DNA from: Nageia nagi
Lineage: Eukaryota > Pinophyta
Assembly (NCBI GenBank): GCA_050084985.1
Contig: JBITNC010000001.1
Coordinates: 39,990,001 to 40,054,000, forward strand
Direction of reading: 5' to 3'
Length of the DNA stretch: 64,000 nt
The notes beneath the pieces are model-generated. The model was not told where the DNA came from and searched no databases. It saw only the letters and a program-made list of their open reading frames with translations. How positions within the stretch are numbered: position 1 is the stretch's first letter; each line of letters opens with the position of its first letter. Both the position numbers and the translations under genes were made by a program. Of the stretch, positions 34,290 to 47,373 are shown in pieces.

Positions 34290-36345
34290 GAGCTCTAGTA
34301 AGAAAATATATATTATTGGTGAAATGCCTCATAGATTTGATATAAATATTGAACATTTTGAATTTGAATATGCAATTTTGAATAGTCATGAAGATGCTTC
34401 CGATGCTAATGTTGAAATTGAATAATTAGATAGAATTCTTAGCCACATTTGATCTATTCAAGAAATACTATCTAATAGAGAAAAGTTAGAATATTTTCTT
34501 ACTCATAATGCTAAAATTGTTATTGATATTCTAACAAATTATGAGCTATTATAAGAGAATTATATAGCTTCATAATCATTAGATAGTTTATTTTCTTATG
34601 AACATGCAGGTTAAATAAGACATAGGGTTTCTACTGTTAATGTAGATGTTGCTAACAACATTTCATCTTGTGAACACACTGCCACCAACGTGAATGAAAT
34701 TATGATATAAATCCCTCATAAATATAATGGTGATACTTCAAATCCCTCAAGTGAAGTAGTTGTTGAGAATTATGGAGAGGAAAGTGAAGATGAAGATTAT
34801 GACTATCTGATTCTCAAGCCTGATCACTTTAAAAAAGGTATGCTTCCTAAAGGTAAGGCTATTATACAAGATGATGATCATGATGCTCATCTTCAAATAC
34901 AAATTGCAAATCTTATTAATGATGCCTATAAGAAATATTTTGATTGAAAATTAGAAGAGAGTAATATTAAAATTGAGTTCCTTCATAATATTCATGACAT
35001 CATCCCCTTTCATTTGGAACCTTATACATAACAATTAGAGTTTATGATGAAATTGCTTGATAAATTAGAACATGAGAGAGTAAATAGAATTGGACCTTTT
35101 CTTGTGCTTAAAGAGAATGAAATTAGAAATTCAAAGGTTCCATATCAAACCCCTCCACCACCCCCAATATATAATATATCCATAGTTTCAAATCCAACCG
35201 AGGAAAAGATAAAAAAATTGGAAATGGAATTGCTTAATGATGACACTGATGATTTCTTATTTTGGTTAAAACATCCTTTGACTGATAGAATTATTTCTAA
35301 AGTGCTCAATGGGAAAAAGAGTATTAAATTTACAAATTTTGATGGTTTGGAAGATCTTAGAATGCCTATTAGAAAATTTTAAGAAGTTATGGAATATATG
35401 CATGTTAAAAATTTGCTTGCTAAATTATTTTCACATAGTTTGAAAGATGATGCATTGAAATGGTACTTTTTTCTTCTCGAAAAGAGTATTGATAGATATG
35501 AGGATTTGATTTGTTAATTTTTGCAAAATATTAAATACAATATTATTGAAAAAGTTCACTTTAAATCTTTGTGTAAGATTAAGCAATTGCCTAACCAATC
35601 TTTGGTTAATTTTGTGAAAAAATGGAAACAAATTTCTATCAAGATTACAATGCCTAAGCAAGATTTGAAAGATACATTTGCTAATGCATTATTTATTGTG
35701 AATAATTTATTGGTTAACTCTAATCATGATATGACATTGGGTGAAATGATGGATGTTTTGTTTAAAAAAGAGGCTTGTATTAAAAAATAATGCATAATAA
35801 CAAACCTTAAACATATGATAAGAAGATAAACACTCCTAAAACAAATAAGAAATTAGAAGTAAATAATGTTGATAAAAATTATTAAAATTGAAAATATAAC
35901 AAGAAAAATATTGAAAAAAATAATAAACCTTAAAGAAAAGAGTTGACTAATACTACTGATAATATTCTTAATGTATTATTAAAAGAGGAACTTATTGAGC
36001 TTCCACCTATTTTTGAACCTAAATTTCCTAATGGTGTGCCTAAAAATTTTTGATATGAGAAATTTTGCAATTATCACAAGGTACCTAGCCATCTAACAAG
36101 AAATTATAGGACTCTAAGACATGTTATTCAAGATTTCATTAACAAAATAATAATCAGGATGGATGATAATATTACTATAGATGATGGACCTGTCCACCCT
36201 GATAATGGACAATTAGGGGTGTTCACAAATACCTTACCTCCTTCACAACCAAGAGGATGAATATTAAGTACTTTACATGGTTTGAATTATTATTTCACTC
36301 ATAAACATGGACACAAAAATAAAAAATCAAAGAATAATGGATAAG
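34290..36345 (+). pseudogene. gag of Tat-like gypsy element B1
   Basis: Plus-strand capsid gene with scattered stops, mostly one frame to 35790. Landmarks: acidic YGEESEDEDYDYLILKPDHF (about 34770-34830), then PYQTPPPPPIYNIS and LLNDDTDDFLFWLKHPLTDR (35140-35285). The capsid core reads FTNFDGLEDLRMPIRKF, AKLFSHSLKDDALKWYFFLL, LPNQSLVNFVKKWKQISIKI and NHDMTLGEMMDVLF. A shifted frame carries FEPKFPNGVPKNF and FCNYHKVPSHLTRNYRTLRH (36015-36125), the zinc-knuckle-like end of Tat gag with its last Cys lost. No protease follows. Confidence 0.75.
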
Positions 36346-37189
36346 ACATGAAATTGAACATCATTAACAATGTGCAATACTATTCATATGCTACTCACAA
36401 TGTGGAAAAAGAAAAAATAGAGGTGTCTCTCTTTGTTCCTGCCTCTGTAAAATGTATCTAAGTTACAAAACCATCCCAGGTATGCAAAATTATTGGTTAA
36501 AATATACAAATAGCTTTTGTAATGTACATTAGCTAGGTTGTTTCTTTACTTGGCCATTATGAACTATTTCTCATTGTATGAATATTTTTATTATCTTTTG
36601 CATTCCATGAAAAATAATTCTTTCACTATTTCATAAAAATTTCATTTTCTTACCTAAATTCAATGCCACTTGTGGCATTCCCTCTATTTTTAGGCTGTTA
36701 ACAATGTGCATTTACTAGAACAAAATTAAAAAGAATAGTATTTTGTTCATCCTTATTGCATTTTTTATCATTTTAATTGATTAAACCATAAATTTGACAA
36801 AATTAAAAAGAAAAAAAAATTGCATGTATTTTAAATTACTTAGCTTGGTACCTTGTGACCTGGTTTTAATGCTTGATTGTCTCTTTTATTTTTAATTATG
36901 AATTTCATCATAGATTACAATGTGTAATTGAATTGATATGTGCTTTAGTTCATTTTATGGATTCATTATTGTTTAAAAGTTGCATACATTTATTTTTAGG
37001 GGAAGATTTATTGCTTATGTTCTTGAAAAATATGCTTTGACACCTTACATGATTAACTCAAACACATTATGCAATAATAAAATCATCCACATTCAAATTA
37101 ACCAAGTAACATAAATCAAACATATTAAACACAATTTTAATTCAAAAAATATTATATATATATATGAAAATGAATCATATAATACAACA
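36346..37189. other. Unidentified spacer between gag and PMD gene
   Basis: AT-rich, with no pol similarity recognised. If B1 once had a full pol, it has been deleted here. A short (AT)n run lies at about 37150-37165. Confidence 0.4.
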
Positions 37190-39250
37190 TGGGGTGGCTC
37201 CAAGTCCATAGCCTAGCTACTACTGAGCATTGCTCCCACTGCTAGTAGTATCTCCCATTCTCTACCTAACTTGGTGGTTACTACCACTAGAACCTGATAA
37301 AGACACCCCCCCCAACATAGCACTAGTACAAATCCCTTGAGCTAACATGAGAGCCTTGGCTCTCTCATATTTCCCTTGGAGAGTGGCATCTCCCCCTCCT
37401 TCTGCTTGATTTGATCCATAAGGCTTTGAATAAAATCCCACTTCTCATTGGATGGAGGCATATCCACCCTCTCTTGTAACCTCTTCACATATTTCTTTAA
37501 TGTAGCAATCTATGCATCCCAAGTTATAAGTGTGGCTTGTAAAGCTACCACCTATGCCTTGAGAGGCTTGAGCCTCTCATTTTCCACCTAGAGGGATATC
37601 ATTCATGCCTTCATCTCTCTTGTAAATAATGTCTGCATTGTTCATTAGTTAATCATATATTAATTTACAAAATTATGTATGTGGTTAGTATTTTTACTTG
37701 GTATTGTAGCCTCAGATAGCATAGCCAACCCTAGTGTTATTTCTCCCTCCTACATGGGAATATCATGCATCAATATTATTGACCTGATAGGGGTCATCCT
37801 CAAAGAAACCCTCACTCATTGCAACCTCCTTCTCCTCCTCATCCTCATCAATCTCTAAATCTATGGGATGGACTCCATTCCACCATGTGGTTTACCCTCA
37901 AGCTACCCTTAACGCCATGGATGCATCGACCATTGCATCATGTCCTCTCAGCTCTTCCCATGTGAGCCTCTAGAATAGGATCACCTATGACCTTACAATC
38001 ATGTCTTTTCTACCATGTATTAGCAATAGAAAAATAAAATTAGTGGGATTCCCTGTTGAATCCCAAATTATCTTAGCACTCGATCGAGGTGGTATGGCTC
38101 CACCACCTTTCTCCTAGTATGGAGGAGGCACTCTTAATAAACCCAAGCAAGCTGATGGGCATCATCATCCCATATGAAGTTAGCATAGGAGACCCATACC
38201 ATGTCCTTCACATGTAGGCTATTGATCTCTCCCCTCCTCACCTCTAAGGAGTGGGGGTATCTATATCCTCTTGCCCTTACACCCAACATGTCAAGGAAAT
38301 ATCTCTTAGGTCCTCTCGATCCCTCTATAGCCCAACCAACTTGATAACTATGATATTCTCATAGGATAAAACTTGGAGAAGACCCACATGTGTAACTATA
38401 ACATTAAAATTATATAGATCCTTGTAAAACTATGCCAAGACTAATGGAGCCCATGCAAATTGTGTGCCCTTTGCACACATATCTTGAACCACCCCAAATA
38501 ATCTAAGTGAGAATAATGAGCTAATTTTACCCAGCATAGGTATATCAAGATATTCACAACAATGTATATTTGTAGGTGCCTTCCTAGTTGTACAAACCTA
38601 TATACCTCTAATAGCCTTGCTTCTTGGTGATCCCAATTGTGGTCAACCTTGTCAGTTAGACACAATGCTAACTTATGTTTGATGTTGTTATCTACCACCT
38701 CCATCTAGTGGACCAATCTCCCTCTGATAGGTATACCCCATATCTAGTATATATCTAACAATGTGACTATCATTTCACCTAGGGGTAGGTGAAATGTATT
38801 ACAGTTGAGATACCAATGCTCTTCTAATGCTATCAATAATGGAAGATCCTACTAGATATGCTAAAAAATTACCAATTCTACTATCCCACATCAAATGATG
38901 ATGTCATCCTCTTGGTTTGTCTATTTCCATATCCATACCTTCTCTAATACTATTGTGGACATGGGCCTACCCCTAATCAAAACCTTATATTCTTACAAAG
39001 AGAAAAATATATGTATTAAAAATCACATTGCAATATTGGCCGAATATGCAGGAGGAGAATCAAACAAAAATTTCAATCAAATTAAGGAATTAAGCCAAAG
39101 ATTTTAGAGTCATACCATATGATCAAATGATAGTGTGCAAAGATATTTTATAATATGTCCCTTCCATTTGATCATAGTATGCCCAATGGCTCTCCAATTA
39201 GCATCGACCATGTAAAGGCACTAGATTAGGTAAGCCAAGATATCATCCCA
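37190..39250 (-). pseudogene. Plant mobile domain (PMD) protein gene, decayed
   Basis: The minus strand near 38820-38700 reads EEHWYLNCNTFHLPLGEMIV, TLLDIY, stop, IWGIPIRGRLV. This is the hallmark PMD motif (T-x-TFHLPxGEMTxTLxDVxxLxGLPxxG). An open 87-codon block follows (38704-38441: KLALCLTDKVDHNWDHQEAR, then WVKLAHYSHLDYLGWFKICV), then worn sequence to a charged, helix-like end (SNEKWDFIQSLMDQIKQKEG, about 37460-37400). PMD proteins occur as host silencing-related genes and as cargo of MULE and Ty3/gypsy elements. Many stops show this copy is dead. A short intron may be present at 37633-37697. Orientation is opposite to the neighbouring B1 gag. Confidence 0.7.
37633..37697 (-). other. Possible 65-bp intron in the PMD gene
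   Basis: On the minus strand the segment starts GTAAAAATACTAACC and ends AACAATGCAG, is AT-rich, and has a branch-site-like TTAACTAAT about 15 bases before the end. Flanks (ACAATACCAA before, ACATTATTTAC after) look more exon-like. Splicing is unproven, and 65 bp is short for a plant intron. Confidence 0.35.
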
Positions 39251-39304
39251 TGGCTAGGAATAGGAATCCTATAGCTTGAAATCACCCCTCAATGATAGGG
39301 GCAC

Positions 39305-39802
39305 TAAGAGAGTTGCACTATAACATAAATAATCCTAAATTTCCAAGATCACCTGAAAGCTCACAAAACACATCTAACTAACTCATAAAGCAATCTCACA
39401 AACATAACACAAGATGTAAGTGGTTCCTCCAAATAGGAGTACATCCACTAACTAGATATCTCTTCTTAACAAATATGAACTCTTACAATCCTCCTGCTCT
39501 TTTCTTATAACCACTATCCTATAGCATAAATTTACTCCATAATTAGTGTGTGATCATAAAGAGGGAGCCTTCTATTTATAGGCCAAAATCCCTCTTTGGA
39601 TCACCCTTTTATCTGATGTACAAAAGCATGACATGCACATCCTTTAACCCAAGGGGCATGCTCATGACATGAAGTGTAGGACAAGTTATATTTTCATATT
39701 CACTTAAATACTTAAGGTATAAAATGATACCCTTAAGTATTAGTGAACTTACATAGAATATTATTACATAACCTTTACAATAATGCATTATACATTCTAA
39801 CA
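39305..39802 (-). repeat. 3' LTR of copia A1
   Basis: 498 bp, ending TCTAACA. The left terminus reads TAAGAG where the other copies have TGAGAG. The minus strand carries a TATA-like box (from CTATTTATAGGCC at about 39570). The polypurine tract CTCCCCCTT (plus-strand sense) adjoins at 39803-39811. Confidence 0.85.
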
Positions 39803-40499
39803 CTCCCCCTTAATGCAATATTCGGATAGAGGAAATAAAAGAGAAGAAGATAAAGTAAGAGAGTTATCCTCCAAATAGATACAATGAAGATGAGAAAATT
39901 TTGCATATTTACAAAGTAAGAAATATCTAGTTTGAGACTCACTACATTGCCAAATACAATAATTAACCACAACCAATTTTAATGTACATGAAGTAGTCAT
40001 CCAATTGGAAGTCATGAAGAGTCTCTAAGAGCCTGCATACCTAAGGTAAGTAACCTATAATCTCAAAGGAACTTGCAAGTCATAAGCAACTCAAATAACA
40101 AGATCAATTAGATGCAACATATTCATATCAACAAGGATAGATGAATCACACAAATGCTATCATAAATTGATCAATGGTGAACTATAAGTCATCATGAAGA
40201 TGCCATGCCAAAAACTCATAGTCACCTACTGTATATAAAATATGTTTTGATTATCATTACAAAATAGAGCATGCACATATGAGTTCCTCACATATGGATA
40301 ACTAAACAATATCAAAAGACAAATAAGAATTCCTCACATATGGATAATTGAACAATGCTAGATTGGCCAATCTATTATTTTAAAAAATTATTCAAGTTCC
40401 TCATGTAAAGCGAACTTACCATGAAAGTGTACAACAAAATTAACACTATACAATACAAAATCATCTTAAGAGTTAAGTTTTCATCACAAACATGAATTC

Positions 40500-41860
40500 A
40501 ACATAAGAATTCAAACTTCACTCCCCCTTGAGGGTAGCTTCACCAACCCAATATCATTCCTAAGCTTACAGAATTGAGATTCTAAGAAGGGCTTGGTGAA
40601 TAAATCAATAAAGTTTAAAGTGGATGGAAAATACTCTAGGTGTATGATGCTATCAAGAACCTTCTTCCTGATAAAATGGACATGGATTTCCATATGTTTT
40701 GTTCTTTGATGGAACACAAGATTCTTAGCTAAATAAATAGCTGATTGATTATCTAAAGAAATCAAAGATGATTCACCTTGCTCATATCTAATTTCTTTCA
40801 AAATATGCCTTAGCCAAATAACTTCTTGGGATGCAACAAACATGGCTTAGTATTCAGCTTCTATGGTGGAAAGAGAAATAGTAGGCTACTTCTTAGAATC
40901 CCAAGATATAGCACCTAAACCAATGTTAAACACATATGTAAAAGTTGATTTCCTATCATATCTATCTCCTTTATAGTTAGAATATGAGAATCTAAAGAGA
41001 ACAAATGAGGGCAACTTAGAATACTTGAGATCAAGATCCTTAGTCCTTGGAAAATACCTTAAGATTTTCTTAACATCATTAAGGTGCTCAACATATGGTT
41101 TCTTCATGAATCAAGCCATCAAATTCATTTCAAAGGTAATATTTGGCTTGGATATAGTCAAATACAAAAGACTACTAATTAATTTCCTATAAGTCATAAC
41201 ATTAGCCAACTAAGAGTTAGAGTTCAGAGAAATAATGATTCCAAAGAAATTGGGATTGCAACATATCTACACTCCTCCATTCTAAATTTTTGCAAGATGT
41301 TTAATATATACTTAGATTGACTAAGGTAAGTACAATCCTTGTATTGGTATACTTGCATTCTAAGGTAGTAGTACAAGAGACCAAGATTAGTTATTTCAAA
41401 TGTTACCTTGAGTTTGCATATGCACTTTTGAATGATTTCATCATTATTTCCAATTATTAGATGATATCTAAATAAAAGAGAATCAAGACCACATCTTTTC
41501 CTTGATTGAGTACATATAGATTGAAGTCAAAAAAATACTTGGATAAAACAATGTCTACAAAGTACCCTAAAATCTTCTTGTAATAGGCTCAAAGTGCTTG
41601 CTTAAGTCTATATAATGACTCCTTTAGCTTGCACATAAAGGACTCTTTGCCTTACATAATAAACCCTTCTAGTTTATTCATAAAGATTTCCAAATCTAAG
41701 TCACCATTGAAAAATGCACTCTTGATTATAAGTTGAAAAACTTTCCATCCTTGAGTTGCAAAAAGAGCACAAATACTTCTCATAGTAGGCATCTTTACCA
41801 TGGAAGCAAAAGTTTTCTTATAATCTACATCATATTTTTCAGCAAATACTTTGGCTACTA
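40500..41860 (-). pseudogene. Copia A1: RT core and RNase H
   Basis: Minus strand. RNase H: SNYKGDRYDRKSTFTYVFNI and GAISWDSKK (about 40990-40890), SQEVIWLRHILKEI, LISLDNQSAIYLAKN, FHQRTKHMEIHVHFI and DLFTKPF (40843-40570). The Y/A-D-x-FTK box reads IDLFTKP. In RT the catalytic box expected as YVDD reads YLDI followed by two stops (about 41460-41475), so the polymerase is dead. LRMQVYQYKDCTYLSQSKYI and FEMNLMA follow. The homologous A2 region keeps YVDD. Confidence 0.75.
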
Positions 41861-43200
41861 ACCTTGCTTTTCATTTCTCAATATCTCCAACTAAATTGAA
41901 CTTGACCTTGTAGATCCACTTATTGCCAATCATATTCTTTTCATTGGGATAAAAAATCAAATTCCAAGTTTTATTTTTTATAAGCACCTCATACTCCACT
42001 TTCATGGCTTCCATCCAACACTCATGCTTTGAAGCTTGTTTGAAGGTTGAGGGCTCATGCATGTTGTAAATCTTGGCAAATAAGAATTTTTTCAAGGTCA
42101 TGCTCCTTGTTACCCTTTATGTTGGAGAATTTAGTTTCTAAGGTGACTTGTATAAACCAATATCTAACTAGCTAAGAGCAACTGAAGAGTCCTCTAGAAC
42201 ATCAACATCCTCATTAGAGGTAGATTCTTCAAGAATTTCATTAACTTTACATCCTTTAAAACAAACATAGCTTTGTATGATGGAGAGTAGAGCTTGTAGC
42301 CTCTATGCTAATTGTCATAACCCATAAAGATGCATTTTTTAGCTCTTTTGTCCAACTTTTTTCTTTTCTTAGAAATAATGTAAGAGAATGCTTCATAACT
42401 AAACATCCTAAGGTGAGAAATGTTAGGTTTTCTTCCTAACCATGCCTTAAAAGGAGTTTTACTCTAAATAGCTTTTATGAGACAACTATTCAAGATGTAA
42501 ATACCAGTGCTCATAGCTTCTCCCCATAAGAAACTAGGAAGATTACCCAACATGCATCTAACCATTTTCATAATTATCCTATTTTTCCTTTCGACAACAC
42601 CATTCTATTAAGGAGTGTAAGGAATTGTAAACTACCTCTTGATCTCATACTTAGCACAATAGTTATTGAACTCATTATTGCTATATTCTCCCCCATTATA
42701 TAATCTCAACATTTTGATTTTAATGTTAGTTTGATTCTCAACAAAAACCTTAAAAACCTTAAAACTCTTAAAGGTTTGATCCTTGTGCTCAAGTAGATAC
42801 CCAAAGGTAATTCTACTAAAGTTATCAATGAAGGTCAAGATGTAAGATGCTCCTCCATGTGACTTAGTCTAAAATAGACCCATTAAATATGAATGCATAA
42901 GTTGAAAAGGTTGAGAAGCTCTTGTTGCGTTATCTTTTTTAAACTTTTATCTATGCATCTTGCCAAGAATGAACTTCTCATATAAACCAATTGAAAGAGA
43001 AATTGAAGGCAAACCTTTCACAACTTCTTGGTCTTTCATGATTTGAATACTCTTGTGCTTAAGGTGTCCTAAACATTAATACCAGAGATTACCTTTAGAA
43101 CACACACTTGTAGCAAGACACATCTTTGATGGAACTTGATCCATAATGTAGAGATTATATTTCACTAATTATTTAACCAAAGTGGTAAGTCCTTTCTTAA
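41861..43200 (-). pseudogene. Copia A1: integrase and RT start
   Basis: RT start on the minus strand at 42101-41871: EPSTFKQASKHECWMEAMKV, NKTWNLIFYPNEKNMIGNKW and IYKVKFN. Upstream is integrase: MTFIDNFSRITFGYLLEHKD (usually TFIDDFSR; one Asp is Asn), KIKMLRLYNGGEYSNNEFNN (the usual SDNGGE has become YNGGE), then the block giving NG, R/K-N-R (about 42600-42560) and TPYEAW-like sequence with an F-G-x-x-A-Y motif. The pre-integrase zinc region lies near 43080-42900. Catalytic changes make it inactive. Confidence 0.7.
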
Positions 43201-44490
43201 TGCACTAGGATTGTCAATCAAACTTAAAAGAATACCTTTTTCTAGAAACTTGGATCATAGAGAGAAAGTTCATCCTAAGCTTAGGAACATAGAGCACATT
43301 GTCAAAAACCTTTCCAAAAATCAACACATTCTTAATTTATTGGACTTGAAGGGTAGAGTTATCACCTATCACAATTGCATCTTTTTTATACTTATAAAAG
43401 TTTTCAAACTTTTTCTTTTCAAAGCATAGGTGATTAGTGCAACCAAAGTTAACAATCCATTCAGATGAAAATAGCAAGATAAGGAGTAGAGCATCATACC
43501 AAAACTAGCACGAATATTCTTCTTTTCTTTGAAATTTTTTACATTTCTAATACCTTTGTTCTTTTTATTTCTTTTCTTTTTGTAGCAATCAACTTATTTA
43601 TGACCTTGAATGCCACAGTAGTTACAATTACCATCAAACTTTTCCTTAGGATAAGTATTGTTTGCTTTGCCTTTTCTATCTCTTTACTTGAAATGGTTGT
43701 TGTTGTCGTTATTCCTACTGGTATTGTTGTTGTTCCTATTGTTGCCATTGTTCTTGATGGTGTTGTAGCCATTCCTCTTTTATTAAAATTTTTGTAGGAA
43801 GAAGGATAATATTTATTTTTATAGTTGAACTTATTCTTGAAAGGAGTTTTGGTTGTTCCAAAAGCAACATTATTATCCTTAAGAGAAGAAATCAAGATCT
43901 TATTATTAAAGGTTTCCTCATGCTTCAAAAGGTGCCTAGAAAGGTTCTCAAGGGAGAACACTTCTTCTTAATCATCAAGCCTTATTTTCATAACCATTAA
44001 AAATTTTCCAAACTTTGAAGAAAGGCATTAAAGAATTATTAAGACCATAAACTCATCATTGATCCAATTGCACCCACAAGCAACAAGTTGGGTCTTTAGG
44101 TCAATGATTTTGTTTAAGTAGATGGTAACATTTTCATCTTCCCCTTGATGAGATTGAAGCAAATTTTGAAGAATGGTAAATCTTCTTAAATTTTTTTAAC
44201 CAAGGTAGATTTATTTAAACTTATCCCAAGCTTCCTTTACCAAGGTTGAAGAGGAAATCATTAGAAGCACATCATATAAAATTTCATGGTAAATCATGAA
44301 GGTTTCCAACTCATTCATTATGTTGTAAACCTCTAGTGCCTTCTCATATATAGGAGATACAAGGTTCTCATTCATTGTTTACCAAAGTTTCCTTGCCTAC
44401 AATTCAGCTCTCATTCATGGTTCTCAAATCCCAAAGTTGGAACCATCAAGAATGTGTTTGGGTAAAAAGGATTCTCCTATTTGCTACATA
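43201..44490 (-). pseudogene. Copia A1: gag and protease region
   Basis: Minus strand. Gag runs from about 44490: YEKALEVYNIMNELETFMIY, TLVKEAWDKFK, LQSHQGEDENVTIYLNKIID and CGCNWINDEFMVLIIL. Then 43961-43539 is open (FSLENLSRHLLKHEETFNNK, then Asn/Thr-rich). The zinc knuckle lies at about 43640-43580 in a shifted frame as CNYCGIQGHK, stop, VDCYKK (C-x2-C-x4-H-x4-C intact). The protease is heavily damaged; I see only YVPKLRMNFLS (about 43290), which normally follows it. Confidence 0.7.
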
Positions 44491-47373
44491 AGAATGTGAA
44501 AAATAATAAGTATGTGGTTTAATAAACAACATTAAATGTTAATTTTTAACCAAGTAAATAATACATGTTACATTTAACACTAGATACATGCTTGATTTGA
44601 TTCACAAGTGCAAATATTTTATAACTCAAATATACATCCCATGTACCCAAATACATTTCTCATCTTAAGAATCGTAAATGTAGAGTGACATTGTTGAGAC
44701 TTGTTTTCTTGTCTAAAATTAGGCCTTCACCTAGATGTCTACACAAGAGGATTCCAATTTCTACCAATCCTCATCCAGTTCACTTTGGTCAATTTTATAC
44801 TTTATCACAAGGATAAGTACTTACTATTTTTCAAGGTTATGATGTTTATTATATTGGCCAAATTATTAATCTTGATTAGATTTCAAGTTGTCCTCCTAGG
44901 TTATCAGGATAATCCTTGAATGGATGTAGGACATGTGGTATCACTACACACATGCTATCCACCTATTAGAGTTATGTTTAGACCAATAAAATATTTAAGA
45001 GCAATTGAGAAGTATAGACTTTTCACCATTTGGATCATCAAACTTAAAGGCTCTAGTCCACCTATCCTCACCTCATGGCTCCCCAAACAAGTCATGTTGC
45101 AAAATGTATGTGCAGATGTGTTCATTTTAGGGGGTTTCTCATTTCAATATTTGCATTTTTGTTTGCATAAGTAAATAAATTAAAAAGTGAAAACATAAAG
45201 TAAAAGAGCATAAGTAAAACATCATCCATTCAAAAATTTGAAACCTAAGTGTTTAATGGGTTTTGTTTACCAACCCTTAAAGGATACCTTTACATCATTC
45301 TTAATTTTACATAAGTCTATTCTTGCATAAGAAGTAGATTGCATTATAACTTAAGATTTTAATCATGCATTATTTGACTTAAAAAAAATTATCTAACTTA
45401 AATTTTATGTCCTTAAGCATTTATCACCAAAAAATTAAGTTCTAAGCAAGTATTAGGCATGCATAAAATTTAAGTACTAAGCATAAGTATGCACTTAACA
45501 ATTTTAAGTAAATAAATATATCTTTTTAAATTAAAAAATTAAAATACTTAACAAATAAGTACTATGCATTAAACTTTTAAGTAATAAGCATTTACTTAAA
45601 AATTTTAAGCCCTAATCATTAACTTAAAAATTAAGTAAGCATCATGAAATAAGTAGGAAGCATGCATTATTTAGCTTAAAAAAAAATTAAGTACTAAGCA
45701 TGCATTATTCCTACACAAGATTAAGAGGCATACAATATTTACATATTTAAATTTGCATAAGAAATAATCATGTATTCATAATTTTTAAAGAGGCATAACT
45801 AGCTTCATTTGCATAAGTTCATCCATCATTTTGCATAAGTAACTTAGAATTTAAGTTAAAAAATCATAAAATGTTTCCTCCTTTTTACTTAAAATCATGA
45901 TCTCTTTGAAAAATACCATTCTAATTTTTTTTTCCTAAGTTGCAATTTACTAAAGAGATTCAAGTCGCTAAAGTAGGATCCTTCAATAATTTGTCTACCC
46001 CATTTTGTTAAGGCTATAGAAAAAAATTCAAGTGTTTATTTAAGCTTTCATAAATGCTTTATATATATATATATACTTAAGGTTATATTAAGTAAAATAG
46101 GTTTTTCCCCCTCCACCACATCATTTAAAAAAAATTTCAACAACTATATGAAAAATAATAAATGCTAGAAGAAGCCCCATACTCTACGTTAAGGTAAGAA
46201 GCTCAAGAAATGATAGTACAAAATGAGGTTTCTTGTAGGCAACAAGAAAATTTAGTGTAGGACATTAAATGAAGACCTAGGAGGCTTTTATTGGATAAAA
46301 AAATGACCAAATTTTAAGGCCAAAGAGGCCACATAAAGTCAAAGTATAGAGGGGAGTGCAAGAGAGGGGATAGAACTCCAAAGGAGGCCATGTAGGAAAA
46401 AAAGACAAATGCATCACATACAGGGTTGCCATATGGTTTGGAGGAGAGGGCCAAGTAGCTAAGGGCATCAAGCAGAGGGGAAAGTGCTATGAGGACTACA
46501 TGAGAGGGAGGCAATGATCAAAAGTAGTGGTATGAAGACTACAAAAAAACATTCCACCTAACGAACTAGCAACCCCAATAAGAAGTCATACGTTTAGCAC
46601 TTGATAGGATGATGACTCCATGCATCAAGGGAGGAGGAGAACAATGGAGCTAAAAAATCATTCCTAAACATAGAGTGTAGTTTTTTTTTTTTAAAGGCAA
46701 CAACAAGCTATGAGGGCCACTAAGGCAAATGACCCCCCAAAGACTTAAATTTCCTATTTTTATTAGAAAAAATAAACCCTTTCCTTACAAGAACTTGCAA
46801 TAAAAGTATACATATATATTTTGTAAAGAGAAAAAAAATTACAACTCCTCTCTTTTTTAAAAAAAAAATTGTAAAGGAAAAGTAACTATGAAATATTGCA
46901 ATTTATACACTAAGCTCCATTATTAAAAAAAAATTATAGAAACATTAAAAAATGCATCCTAAAAGAAAAATTAGTCTTCAAAAATTGCATCATATTTCTT
47001 AATTAATAATTTTTGGCATATCATGTAATATCTCAAAGTAGTATTACTTGTGTAATATTACACAAATTTTATATAATAACCTTTTAAAAAAATTGTAGCA
47101 ATTAAAAAAAATTGCAAGTAATCATAGGAGGTTAGCATAGAATTAAAAATAAATTGCAATTTTGTTAGCCATATTATGCTCAAAAGAACTAACATGTAGC
47201 AAGTAAAATATTAGTAGCATGATGCAAGAAAAAACAAAAAATACTAAGAGGTAAGGAATTTATACCTTCTCTTAGTTTTACCTCAACAATGAAATGAAGA
47301 GATAAGGTGTAGAATGAGGAATGAAGATTGTCAATGAGTTTCCAAACCAAGGATGTGAAGAGGAGATTTCAAG
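44491..47373 (-). other. Long leader region of copia A1 with TAAG-type repeats
   Basis: About 2.9 kb between the primer site and the first recognisable gag sequence, much longer than a normal copia leader. About 45290-45860 is packed with variants of AAGTACTAAGCAT and ATTTAAGTAATAAG. There is a T-run at 46681-46692, and 46270-46520 is relatively GC-richer. No coding similarity was found, so an unidentified insertion or expanded leader is possible. Confidence 0.45.

Larger units (their letters stand above)
28573..36345 (+). mobile_element. Tat-like gypsy element B1: LTR and gag, with nested element C
   Basis: LTR in two pieces (28573-29057 and 33718-33978) split by element C, followed by a gypsy gag (34290-36345). 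Rejoined, the LTR is about 740 bp and matches 50622-51346. It begins TGTAGATGCCCAAAAATG and ends TTTTTAGGTCTACA, nearly inverted repeats of each other. Because gag follows, this is the 5' LTR. No protease, RT or integrase was found on the plus strand beyond 36345. The antisense PMD gene at 37190-39250 may be part of the same element (see findings). Confidence 0.7.

Noticed and set aside
43600-43797. Hydrophobic plus-strand frame suggestive of a membrane protein
   Set aside because: Antisense to the Asn/Thr-rich gag tail of copia A1.
45290-45860. Repeat-rich block considered as a CRISPR-like array
   Set aside because: Units are short, irregular AT-rich variants without constant repeat length or unique spacers, in plant DNA.
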